From positions 7,679,501 through 7,743,500 of the forward strand of contig CM073558.1 in NCBI GenBank assembly GCA_037074615.1: a DNA stretch of 64,000 bases, in the 5' to 3' direction. Source of the stretch: Leucaena leucocephala. Taxonomy: Eukaryota > Streptophyta > Magnoliopsida > Fabales > Fabaceae. The translations under genes were made by a program, and so were the position numbers. Positions 20,993 to 32,295 of the stretch are shown here, one piece after another (positions within the stretch are counted from its first letter, which is position 1; each line of letters opens with the position of its first letter). The notes below the pieces were generated by a model. That model saw nothing but the letters and a program-made list of their open reading frames with translations, was not told where the DNA came from and made no database searches.

Positions 20993-20999
20993 AATATTA

Positions 21000-22126
21000 A
21001 TTAAGAGGTTAAAGACATAAACTAACCTTTAATCCAAGATAAATGACCAAAATGGCTAGCTTCTCCTTGTCTTGAAAGGTCAAGAATCAAATTTGCAAGA
21101 GCTTCCCTCTAGGTGCCAAAATTGCAATAGTAAGAGGAGGAGGGGTTAATAGACCACATGATAATTGTTTAACCTCCAAGTTCACTCAAATTACCAAGCT
21201 TAGGTGTCCACATGTCTTGACTTCTTACAAATTTTTCCTACCAAAAATAATCCTAAATTAAATTATTTTTCAAGTCAAAATTCTCACCATTCCTAGCTAG
21301 ACAAGTAGAAAAATTTTGGCCATATAAAAAGCTAGGGTTATGACATGTTATATCAGTGCATTTATACCAAAATAAATTTCTATTTTCACCATTCTAGTGT
21401 CCTGAGCAATGCAATTAATTTTTATCAGTTCTATAATTCATTCCTAACATTTTTCTTGTCCAAATAAGTCCCTAATTTATTACCATCATCATTTTATTGA
21501 TGGTAAAATAGAAAGAAATCAATTTACTTCCTATTATCCAACCATACTTGGGAATTAATTTCCAGAGTTTCTCAATTAATAAAATACTTTTGTCTACTAT
21601 GTTATCTCATATTAATTCTAGGGAAACACCATAAATTTTCTTAGAATTTATTTACTCCTTCAGGTATTTATTTGAAAATTATTCCAAGTAAAATCCCTAA
21701 TTAGCTTAATTTGCATCTAAATTCCTCTAAAACTTCTCTAGGGGCATTTTGAGAATAAAACCACTTGTACAATGTCCTATAATTTTCAAATTATATTATT
21801 CCCACCTTCCCTTAATTTTTTGAGGTCTTCACATAGCTCAAATAATTGAATTTGTCTAAATAGTTTATAATTAGCAAAATATCCAAAATTTCTTTAAGAT
21901 TTATTCTAGGAGTATTTTCATAATTTGTCACCTCAAATAGGCAATAATATCTCATTTCCATTTTTTGTGATTTTTTTTTAAATTTTTATACACTTTTCCA
22001 AAAGTAACCCTATTGGCCCGAAACTTTCTAAAAATTACACTTTTATCCTAACTTTGACTTAACTTCACATATTGTGCCAACTATATTAATAATACTCTTA
22101 TAGCCTTAAAAGTTTGGATTGTGACA
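21000..22126 (-). repeat. 3' LTR of a Tekay-like chromovirus (low boundary uncertain)
   Basis: On the minus strand a purine-rich tract (taggggagaaa, about 22127-22137) is followed at 22126 by TGTCACAATCC, a typical LTR start. Downstream coordinates are noncoding and AT-rich. The far end was not determined and is placed near 21000, where the CACTA exon stops. No second LTR copy was found to confirm it. Confidence 0.45.
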
Positions 22127-22479
22127 TTTCTCCCCTAAGTAAATTTCGTCATTGAAATTTAAAATGTACCTTTTGAGAAAAGTTCGGGATACTTTTCCTT
22201 TTTCTCTTCTTCCATTTCCCACATTGCTTCTTTAGGTGATAATCATCTATAGACAACTTTGACAAGTGGAATCTACTTGTTCTTTAGTTATTTGACCTTT
22301 CGATCAATGATCCATTCTGGTCTGACCTCAAAAGACAAGTTGTCTTAAAGTACAATGTTATTATACTGGATGACATGAGCTAGGTTTGGATGGTACTTCT
22401 TTAGTTGGGAGATATAGAAGACGTCATGTATTTGACAAGATTCGGGGGAAAGGTGAACTTGTATGCTACTAGTCTAGCT

Positions 22480-22905
22480 TTAGAAAGAATTTGGAATGGT
22501 AGGATAGAAGAGTTTTTTATGGAAGTGGAAGTGGAGATAGAAATGGAACTAGGCTAGAAATGGGCTTTAAAAGTTTATTTAGTATGTTAGAAATGAGTAC
22601 ATAATTGATCTATTTTTTTTATAATTTGTGGTAAAATAGTCTAAAATATTTTTTTATAACTTAGGAAGGGTTAAAGTTGTATAGGAATTTTATAACTTAT
22701 GGTAAAATGATCCAAAATATTTTACTTCCACTTCTCTCATTTCATTTCCCAGCGTTTTTTATGGAATTGAAATGGCTCAAAATTTTAGAAGTGGAACCAA
22801 AAATGGAAGTGGAAATTTCTTCCATTGTACCAAACAAGGAAAATGATCGATTCCAATTCCACTTCCCCATTACCACTTCCATGCTACCAAAGATGCCCTA
22901 AGGGT
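22480..22905. mobile_element. MITE-like insertion in the chromovirus
   Basis: The left side has atggaagtggaagtgg (about 22519-22534) and the right side has its complement-like ccacttccccattaccacttccat (within 22860-22885). Together they form a GC-richer inverted repeat unlike the flanks. It lies between the integrase end and the chromodomain coding. Exact ends and target duplication were not resolved. Confidence 0.45.
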
Positions 22906-25657
22906 TTCCTTGTAATGTCTGTATAACTCTTCTGTCTATTTTAAGCTGTCATAAGTCTCTATTTGATCATTTCAATCTACTTGGAGGTCTGATCCACTAT
23001 ATCAGGACTATTCATTCTTCTTTCACCAAACTCTATCCAGCATAAAAGTGATCTACATTTTCTTCCATATATTCAAAGGGGGTCATTTGAATACTGGAGA
23101 AGTAACTATTATTATATGCAAATTTTACTAGTGGCATATACATATCCTAGTTTCCTCTAAAATCTAGTATACAAACTCGCAGCATATCCTCTAGAGTTTG
23201 AATGGTTATATCTGTTTGCCCATATGTTTGGGGTTACTAGTATGTACTAAATTGAGAGTAATGTTCACTTCTTTCTGTAGAGATCCCCATAATGTAGAAG
23301 TAAATCTAGGGTATCCATATGAAATGTTGTTGCTTGCGACACCATGTAACCTTACAATTTCCTTGAGATAGAGTTTTGCTAGTTTCTTATAGTATCTTTG
23401 GCATTGGCTACAAGAAAGTGAGTAGATTTGGTTAAGTGATATACTATAACCCACATAGTATCTTGTTTATATGATGTAACCGGTAGTCCTATAATAAAAT
23501 CCATGAAATGTTGTCCTATTTCTATTCAAGGATATATAGAGGCTATAACTTACCTATGGGCTTCTAATACTTCACCTTTACCTTTTGGCATCTAAGACAT
23601 TTAGTCACATAAGTGGTTATATCTTTCTTCATTTTGTGCACCAAAAGAGTTTTTTGATGTCATAATACATTTGGTCATTCATGGGTAAAGAGTGTGTCGG
23701 CTCTTATGGGCTACATCTAGAATCCTCTCTCTACTTGTGGGACATATGTTCTTCCTCTAAACTTTATTAGTCCCTCCTGAGAAATCTCAAAGTTTCATGT
23801 TTCCCCCTCTAGCAATTTGGCCTTAAATATTTCTGCTAACCGAACTTGGAGCTAGGCTATAAATTGTATTTTATTGCTTCTATTATCGACTAGTTGCATT
23901 TGATATAAAGGACTCCAGTCTCTGAAATCCTCTATCAATTTCTGCTATTTCATTATCAGAAATGATACTTGTACCACATTTCTACTTAGGGCATTGACTA
24001 CCATATTTGCCTTACCAGGATGGTACTTAATCTGAAAATCATAGTCTTTAAGTAGTTTAATCCATCTATATTGCCTTATGTTTAACTCTTTATCATTATG
24101 TAAGTACTTGAGGCTCTTGTGGTATCAATATAACTCTAAGGCTGCACTATATAAATAGTGCCTCCATATCTTAAGAGCATATACTATCACTGCAAGCTCC
24201 AAGTCATGGGTCAGGTAATTTTTTTCGTGAGGCATAGGCTACTACTCGACCTTGCTACATAACCACGCCACACCTTAATCCTTGCTTGATATCATATGTG
24301 TAAACCATATAGGTCTACATAAGATCAGAGATTATTAGTACATAAGTAAAGGTCAACTATCTTTTCAGCTCCTAGAAGCTGGCCTTATACTTCTCGTCCC
24401 ACAAGAATGGATGGTTCTTCCTAGTGAGCTTCATAAGCGGAAGAGCAATTCGAGAAAAATCCCTGTTGAATCTTCTATAATACATTATAAATTTAAAGAA
24501 ACTTCTTATCCTGTCACTGTCTTTGGTCATTCTAAGACTGCTTTTATCTTGATGGGGTTAACAGTTACTCCCTCTTGGGATACAACATGATTGAGAAATC
24601 AAACTTTTCATAGCCAAAACTCATATTTATTAAGCTTAGCATACATCTGCTTCTCTCTTAGGGTATTAAGAACAATCCTCAAATTCTTCTCACGCTCTTC
24701 TTAAGACTTGGAGAAGACTAAAATGTCATCTATAAAGACTACAACAAACTGATATAGGTAAGGCTAGAAAATTTTGTTCATGTAGTCCATAAAAAGTTTA
24801 GGTGTATTCGTAAATCCAAATGGCACTACTAGAAATTCATAATGTCCATATCAAGTATAGAATGCCGTCTTTGGAATATAATATGACTTTATTCTAAGAT
24901 GATGGTAGCCTAATCTCATATCAATTTTAGAGAATACACTCGCACCAGAAAGTTGACCTAGCAAATCATTTATTATGGGAAGATGATACTTGTTATTGAT
25001 AGTAATATTGTTCAGCTCCTCGATAATCTATACATAATCTTAGACTACCATCCTTCTTCTAGACAAATAATAGTAGAGTACCCTAAGGCACGACATTAGG
25101 TATGATAAAAGCTTTCTCTAATAGCTCCTCTGTCTACTTATTTAGTTATGCTATCTAATTAAGAGACATTTTGTATGGGGCTTTAGAAATTGGTCCAGCT
25201 CTAGATATGATGTCAATTGTGAACTCACCTTCTAGTTCTGGAGGGAGTACCTTGATCTCTGTATGGAACACCTCAGGAAATTCCTTGACTACTGGAATCT
25301 CCTCAATTCCTTCTACTTCAGCTTGCATTAAGAAGAAGACTAAATACCTTAACAACCTCTTAGAAGGAACCTACCAGCCTGGGCCTCTGTGACGAAGTTT
25401 AATCTAACTTTAGGGTAAGAGGTTCTTTCTTTAGGAGGAAGTATTAGGGTTTTTTTACTATCCAACAATATATTTTGGGAAGATAACCAGTTTGGACCAA
25501 TTATTACATGAATATTAGGGAAGGCCATGCATATCAAACCTAGCGTAGAGCAACAATGTTCATATCGGACAATACAATTTAAGTATATATCAAACGTAAC
25601 TACTTTAGAGCTAGTAGGAGTTGAGACACATATGTCATATGACAGAGTATTGACAAC

Positions 25658-26130
25658 TAGGCCTAGTTGATAGGATCAGGTTGGCTTCTATTTTGTGGTA
25701 GGCTGTACAGCCTGCCCTGCTCAACCCATAAGCCCAATTTTTTTAATTATTAATATTATTATTTCTTTTACTCAAATATTACTTTAAATACTCTCATTAT
25801 AGAATATTAGTAAAGATGATTACTTATTTATTTGTATGTGTTGACATATTATAATTGATTAATATTAGTTGAGATTTTTTAATAAACATAGGAATTTTTA
25901 AGAGTATATAGCATTAGAAATTTTTTTATTATGCCAATATGACATTAGAAATTTTTATTAGTATTTTAAAAATTTAGAAATAATTTTTTAAAAGTATTAA
26001 AAAAATAAAAAAAAGGTGCTGGCTAATGACCTGGTGGGCTTGGGCTGGTAAAATATCATCCCATTTTGGGCTAGGATGTACCCCTCGCCCCGTAAGTTGT
26101 GGCGCAGGTTGACTCATTTTCCTAGCTCTA
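25658..26130. mobile_element. hAT-like MITE inserted between gag and protease of the chromovirus
   Basis: About 473 bp that does not code. It starts taggcctagttgatagg and, read on the minus strand, ends with tagagctaggaaaatgagtc. The latter resembles the terminal repeat of the hAT element at 44777 (tagagctggtaaaatagg). Both ends carry blocks rich in agccc and gggct. No clean 8-bp duplication was found. Confidence 0.45.
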
Positions 26131-26560
26131 CTACACATATTTTTTCACCATCTATCAGCATCCGTCTATAAGTTATAGATTGTAATATTGCTTCTTATTC
26201 TGATGGGCAATATAAGACTTTGAAAATCTTCTCTAAGCAGTTGATCTAGTCCTCAACTACCTAGACATTAAAGGCTCCATTAAAGTTTGGTGGATTATAT
26301 TTCTAGAAATGGGTAATCCATTGTTGAATGCTATCAGGGCTAGTTGAGGCTCAGATGCCTCTAGTTGTCTTATATTCAAAACAGCTGCTGCAACTACTAC
26401 GACTATTATGGCATCCTTCTCTTGTTCTTGGCGGGGTTTGTGTGGCCCTCACCTCATCTAACTCTTTCTATTGCTATTCTAGCATTTCTAGAACCAACTG
26501 AATAGGATTAGGAGGAACTATATGTTCCTCTAGTCTATGTTCTTTTAGTGACATGTTCTT

Positions 26561-26983
26561 CGAGTTCTCACAATCTTAATTTCTTTTCTGAATTATAAAA
26601 AAGATAAGGGATTAGACTACTTATATTTCATTCATAAGTACCAACTTTGTACATTAGCAGTAGTAGAGTTTATCACATAACATTCTATACTATTATGTAT
26701 ATACATGTTAAGTAACAACAAAAGTCTACATTTTATCTGTACTGGACAACCATACATTTAAGCATTTAAAGAAAAGTAAAGAGTACAAAAGCTCCTAAAT
26801 TTGTAACTAAAGTTTGAAAGTCCTGTACTCCAAAATACTATAATTGAGTAAGTTCTAGTAACCATATAGGCATATCTGGGTGTACTTCGCTAAGTGCCAT
26901 TATCTAGGTTAACTTATCCAAAGTTTGTGATTCCTAAGTAGCTAGATAATGAAGTATTTTAACATATTGAAAAAAGTCTACAT
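26561..26983 (-). other. Leader region of the chromovirus
   Basis: Noncoding sequence between the gag start and the point where the Athila-like element is inserted. It probably continues after that insertion at 33832. No domain was seen. Confidence 0.35.
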
Positions 26984-26989
26984 AGACAG

Positions 26990-28535
26990 TGACAAACTCA
27001 TATTTTTATATATTTATTCATATCATTTCAGTGGATTATTGTCATTATTTTGGTCCTTAATTGTATAGTTTGTGCACTATTTTGATTAATATACCTTACA
27101 TTGAATTAGTGCTTAACAGGGGTATAATTGTCATATTTTTTATTATTTCTCTCAAATAATTATTTTTCAAAAATAAAAGTATTACATTGTTATGATTTGT
27201 ATTTCAGGTACTCAAAAGAAATTAGAACTTATAAATAACAACAGATAACTACAAATGGATAAATTACGTATAAAGACCTAATGGGCGATACCTTATGATT
27301 TGGCCCATTAGGTCACCTTTTAGATTTTCTTCTTATAGCAATGTAGAGAAGTCACAAAATTGAAGAGCAGAGGAGAGGAGATGTAGTGTGTGTGCCTGCC
27401 ATGAGAGAACACAATTGAACATGAGTAGTACAAGATGCAAACTAGATTCCTCACACGCTGTTGCGGATGTCATGCATGACCATTCCACCTTCAACCCGTT
27501 ATACCCTCAGCCTCTACCATTTATCACTACCTCCTGCACAGTAACACCACAGGAAGAGGGAGTTCTACAGTTATGCGAGCAAGCATAACAATGACATAAA
27601 AGGAGTAAAAAATAGTTATTGCAGTGATGTTAGCAGCTCCTGTGATGGCTAGATGTAGCTAGGGTGTCCTAATCCTCTAATTCAATGGCAAAGGCATGAG
27701 TTTAGGATCTTAAAGGGGAATATAAGTTACTCTAATTCTCTACCCAATAATTATATTATGACTCTTAGGTTTTAGGATTAATTTTATAATTATTGGGAAT
27801 ATTTATAATAATTTATTTATATTTATTGAGGATTATTGTGACCAAAATTTTGTTTGGCATTTGATATTATTCTTTAATCAAATTTAATTTTATTTGCTTT
27901 GATCTGGGTCAGACATTGTATTGAGATTATTGTGAGTATTTAGAGATTTTTCAAGGTGGCTTGAATTATTTGATCGTTGTATCTCTTGCTGACTTAAATT
28001 CTATATTTATGAATTAATGAATTATGGTTGAGCATTGGTTCTTAATATCCTTAGTCCTATTTTACTATTCTGGTGGCAGTTAGTGGATTTGAACTTTAGA
28101 AAATATTTTGTGACAATTTGAGCTAGCTCGGTTGTTGGATTAAAAGGTTAATTATAATTCTTGATTCATTGTTTACAACTTCCATATCTTTTGAAGCTAT
28201 GATTGCATGCGTTATTGAATTAGAGGATTTCTTTTATTATTATTAAACACTTTCTCTTTCATTCCATTCACTTATTATCATTCATTATTCCTTTCTTTAA
28301 ATTAAAAAAATTAAAAATATTTTATTTAAATTTATTTTTAATTCAGTGCAATTAGTTGTTAGTCAATCAAAGTAAATCCCATTTTATAGCTTAAGTTGCA
28401 TTGTATTTAATTATTTAGGAATTTAATTTTATTTTCAGCTCCTTAAAGCGAACGACCCGATATTACATTATACGCAATTATTGGTTTAATTTTTGAAGTA
28501 ACTCTAAGGCGACATCGGACTTTAAAGTTTTTTCA
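26990..28535 (+). repeat. 5' LTR of the Athila-like element
   Basis: Begins TGACAAACTCATA and ends TTTTTTCA, about 1546 bp. It includes a 66-codon open frame at 27388-27588 whose counterpart sits in the 3' LTR. That frame is shared because the LTRs are copies and is not evidence of a gene. Confidence 0.85.
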
Positions 28536-28537
28536 AG

Positions 28538-28555
28538 TGGCATTGTTGTCAATGA
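28538..28555 (+). other. Primer binding site of the Athila-like element (decayed)
   Basis: Reads tggcattgttgtcaatga two bases after the LTR. It aligns with the Athila/Tat-type site TGGCGCCGTTGCCGGGGA with 7 differences, six of them C-to-T or G-to-A. Confidence 0.65.
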
Positions 28556-28851
28556 GTTATGAAATTGGTTTTCTAAAAACTAAGTATCATGTAACATTGA
28601 TTGAGATTTATTTATTTGTTGAGTCTTTCTTAATTAGTTTACATAATTTTTGCATTTGCATTTTTATTTGCATTTTTAAAATATAATAAATATTTATGTT
28701 AATTTTTTTCTCTCTTCCTTTTTCTTTTTCTTTTTTGTTTGTTTGATTCATTTTATTTTATTTTATTTTTCTTTTATTCTGATCTTTTTATTTGATAGCT
28801 ACCTCTAGTTAACACCTATATGTTAGTGATTATGAATCAGAAAAAAAACCC

Positions 28852-29340
28852 ATGAAAGATTTTAATGATAGTAATGAAAGTAATGAATATAATATGTTTA
28901 ATGGGAACAATAGATATCGTGAGAACAACTTATGGTATAATTATGAGGATAATAGAAGCATGAGGGAGATTTATAATTCTAATATTAATTATGATCCTTA
29001 TGACTTTTATACTGATGATATGAATTTTAAAATTAAAGGAGCATTAAATTCTTCCTTACCAAAATTATATGGCTTTACAGGTGATGATCCCTTCTCTAAC
29101 ACCTATAATACAGGTTAGAGAGATCAACATAACTTTAAATAGGTTGGGGATCAAGGCAACACTTAAGGAAATTTCTCAAATCAAGCTGCGCCTAATCAAG
29201 GGACATCATTTTCGTTTTTTGGAGGTCATGAACTTGCTATGATCGTGAAAGGTATTACAGAACTTAATTCAAAACTTGACATCAGAATTCAGAAACTAAA
29301 GCTAAGTTACATGCTATGGAGAATAAGATTGACTCATGTC
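28852..29340 (+). pseudogene. Gag relic of the Athila-like element, N-terminal part
   Basis: An open stretch of 88 codons (28852-29118) is Asn/Asp/Tyr-rich and ends ALNSSLPKLYGFTGDDPF, which resembles the start of the Athila/Tat gag core where the substrate-like N.FEIKP...F.GLP.EDP block normally lies. The frame then breaks, and most of the capsid core appears deleted. Further pieces follow to about 29340. Confidence 0.5.
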
Positions 29341-29489
29341 TACAAAATATGTTCTATAAATTGGAGTAAATGGAGACTAAGAATGAGAACTTGAACACTT
29401 TTGTTACTCAAATCTCCAACAACTTGAGTGAACAACAAGCAAATAGTACTACTTTTATACCCTCTAACACAGTGATAAATTCTTAATTC

Positions 29490-29687
29490 GTGAATGCAAT
29501 CACACTAAGAAGTGGTAAGGAAAGTAGAGCTAATAAAATGCAATTTAAAGAGAATGAAGAGGATGAAGAACCGATTGATGAGGAAATAGAAGTTGAGTTT
29601 CCTCCAGCCTATACTGCTCAAGAAATTTTCCAAGTTGAGAAAGAAGCCTTTATTCAATCGAAAGCCTGCAAGAAAATAAGCTCTTAG
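29490..29687 (+). pseudogene. Gag C-terminal relic (ITLRSGK motif)
   Basis: Reads VNAITLRSGKESRANKM and then an acidic stretch. The (V/L)NA(I/V)TLRSGK motif is characteristic of Athila-type polyproteins just before the protease. In this element no protease, reverse transcriptase or integrase follows. Confidence 0.65.
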
Positions 29688-29707
29688 AGTAGTCTCAGAA
29701 CCAACAA

Positions 29708-30240
29708 GTGGTGCAAAATGATGAAGAGGATACAACTATCACGAAGATACAAGTAGAGAAAGTATCACCTTCTGACTCCACAGGTGATGAGGAGATTGAT
29801 GTGCATAAACCTAGTAGGTATGACATGGTTGTGAAGCATAGTGATGCTTTTACTTGTCAATCTTCCTCCCATCCTTCTCATTTATGTGCATGTAAGGGTG
29901 GCATGTCATGTGTCTATTGTTTAAAGATAAATAGCTGGCTTTCTACTAATCATGATTTGGATATATCATCTTGTTTCAATTATGATATTCTACTGATTAT
30001 GCACTTAATAAGTTTGAGGAATGTATTTTTATTGTATTGACAGGATCTAAGGAATCACATGATGAAGTAAAGGTTACCATAATAATTGAGGAAGTCACTC
30101 TAACACCACAAAACACCATAACAAAGAAAAAGATGCATAAAACCAAACCCAAACTATCGCCAATTATGTCTACCATTCAAGAAGATGAAAATGAGGGTGC
30201 TGATAAGGATGAAATATTATCATGTGATTTGAAAACTTAA
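29708..30240 (+). other. Unrecognised coding-like region of the Athila-like element
   Basis: Two open stretches, 29708-30040 (110 codons) and 30037-30240 (67 codons). The first has an acidic N-terminus and a Cys-rich segment CACKGGMSCVYCLKI (about 29888-29932) that could hold metal. The second is Lys/Thr-rich and ends in an acidic tail. No known domain was recognised. They occupy the place of pol. Confidence 0.35.
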
Positions 30241-30392
30241 TAACCTATAATTACATTCCAATTTCTCATGTTGAAGTTAAGACTCTTACTGAAATGAGTC
30301 TTATTGATTTTATTGGATGTGAGAAATACTTGTGTTCTTATATATCTTATAGAGTTCTAACATTTGGTATCCTGATTACTAACCTTTGATGC

Positions 30393-30716
30393 TTGAAGGC
30401 TTTTCATGGTTTCAAGTATTTTGATTCTTGTCCCATACTTAGAGTTGGAAAATATATTGCTTGTGTTTTGTCAAATATCTTGCAAGTGTCTTACTTAAGA
30501 AAATTGTATGATGATCATCATATCCCATATATTAGGGCTCTTCCAATTAGTATGTTACCACTACCATCAAGGAAGAATAATGTAGGAGATGAAGCTGCAA
30601 TGAAGAGATACATGTTTCTCATCCGGGATAAGAACTTCTCTTACAAGAGTTTAAAGAGATTTCATCATCAAGTTTGTCCCTTTCCTTCCTTGCCTCCTCA
30701 CCCTTTGATTTATTGA
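30393..30716 (+). other. Unrecognised open frame of 107 codons in the Athila-like element
   Basis: Begins MKAFHGFKYFDSCPILRVGK and ends in a Pro-rich tail. The coding-like stretch appears to begin earlier at about 30250 (YIPISHVEVKTLTEMSLIDF). No domain was recognised. It may be a captured host fragment or a nonautonomous-element-specific protein; one intact member cannot show which. Confidence 0.35.
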
Positions 30717-30956
30717 GCTTTATTGTTTGAGATAAATGTAGGGAATGGACTATCCCAGTAGTAAAAGTTAGAATAATTTAGATTTATTGCTTTATGTATT
30801 TTAACAATTTCTTAGAAAATGTTTCATTTTAAGGATTTATTAGTTTATGTTAGTTTTTTTCTTTGAATAAATATCCCCTTTAGCACATGGCTCTTTATCC
30901 ATCTTCCCTTGTTACATTAATATATGCTTTAGTGATATGTTGAAGACAACTCAAGG

Positions 30957-30974
30957 TTTAAGTGTGGGGGATAG
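30957..30974 (+). other. Internal polypurine-tract-like sequence
   Basis: The sequence aagtgtgggggata repeats the 12-nt core aagtgtggggga of the true 3' tract at 32282. It marks the start of a 1.3-kb noncoding 3' region, as in other Athila/Tat elements. Confidence 0.5.
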
Positions 30975-32281
30975 ATTACTTTTGCTAATTTGTTTTGCCA
31001 CTACTTGAATCACCATATTCTGAAAAATTCAAATTTTCTGAAACTTTTGAGCTAAATTGATTAGGTTTATTATTGTTGTATGGTCAATTTTTTGTTGTTT
31101 CCCACCTTCTACTTGACTTTTGCAATCCTTGGGCTTTATTTTTAAATCCTTATTTCCTTATGCATGTGAACATTGACATGTCTAGGAAGAATGCATTTTG
31201 ATTTGAGTAATTTTTATTCTTAATTGATTAGCATAGTGGAATGTCTTTGGTGCAGTGTTATTAACCTTGTTTTATAGCTTGATCATAGGGAGGAAACATC
31301 TTAGAGGAAGCTTTGTTAGAAGGATTATTAAGCCTTACTTTTCTTTCTTATCTTGTGTGACTTTAACCTAGTTTTGGTTAATCTCTAAAACTTATCCAGA
31401 TTCTTTTTCAAAGCTACATTATTACCTAGATTTATGAGTATGATAGGGGCATTCAATTCTAAACCCTTTTATCCAAACACAAGCTATCTTGATTTACCTT
31501 TGTTTACCCCTTTAAGCCTATCACTTTCATTTCATTCCATTGACTTTGAACAAGTGCTTTGCATGAGTTATATTATGTTCTTCATGATTAACTATGTACT
31601 AGTGATGTTGCTATCTTTATCTTTAGGAGAGTTCCCAATATAAAAAAAAAGAGAAAATAAATAGAAAAGACAAAAAAGAGAAGAAAATGTGCAAAAAAAA
31701 GCCAAGTTAAAAAAAAGAAAGAAAGGGAGACAAAGAAAAGAAAAGAAAAATTAGCAACAAGGAATAAAGTTTGAAATAAGGCATCCTTTGGTGGTAGAAG
31801 ATTAAATATTGTTGTTAATTTGATAGTCACACTTTAGCTTACTTTGGGTTATTTCTTAATACTCATATATTAATCTTTTTCTACATATCATTCCATCCAT
31901 TCATTAGCTTTTCTCCAATATTACAACCCAATAAAGTCTCCTTGATCATGAATCTATGGTATGTTAGTAGTGGAGAATAGTATAATCTCTACAAGCTTAT
32001 AGTAGGTACTAATCTGGGTGGATTGAGTGAAAATTCCCTATATTTGAGAGTTGAGTGAGACACTTATACCCATGAGAGTTCTATTATGTTTCCCCTCCTC
32101 GATTTTGTCATGTCTCTTGTGTTACTTTCCTTGCACTGAAACATATGACTGTTGATTGATTAAGGATAAATGTTATTTGAGTTGATTTTATATTCTTGCC
32201 CTGTAAGTCTTATATTTACTTGCATTGAGTTTAATTATTGGATTTATTTGACTGATATTTTGCCCAGGAGTGTAAAAGGCT

Positions 32282-32295
32282 AAGTGTGGGGGAGT
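32282..32295 (+). other. 3' polypurine tract of the Athila-like element
   Basis: Reads aagtgtgggggagt immediately before the TGACAAACCC start of the 3' LTR. It is the primer site for plus-strand synthesis. Confidence 0.75.

Larger units (their letters stand above)
22127..26560 (-). pseudogene. Ty3/gypsy chromovirus (Tekay/Del-like) gag-pol relic
   Basis: Reading on the minus strand. Gag at 26560-26131 has NPPNFNGAFN and EDWINCLEKIF. A protease region near 25540-25440 has IIGPNWLSSQNILLD. The protease-RT linker and RT start (25320-25155) read VVKEFPEVF, then LPPELEGEFTIDI and GPISKAPYKM. The RT core near 24750 is FIDDILVFSKS followed by LREKQMYAKLNKYEFWL. The end of integrase near 22990 is PDIVDQTSK, then VFYISQLKKYHPN (about 22400). 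A chromodomain-like end RPEWIIDRKVK...EAMWEMEEEKEKYPELF lies at about 22320-22170. The domain order and chromodomain identify a Tekay-type chromovirus. Stops and frameshifts occur throughout, so it is dead. Two MITE-like insertions interrupt it. Confidence 0.85.

Noticed and set aside
31588..31830. 80-codon minus-strand Phe/Leu-rich frame as a membrane protein
   Set aside because: It is the antisense of an A/AG-rich tract in the noncoding 3' region of the Athila-like element.
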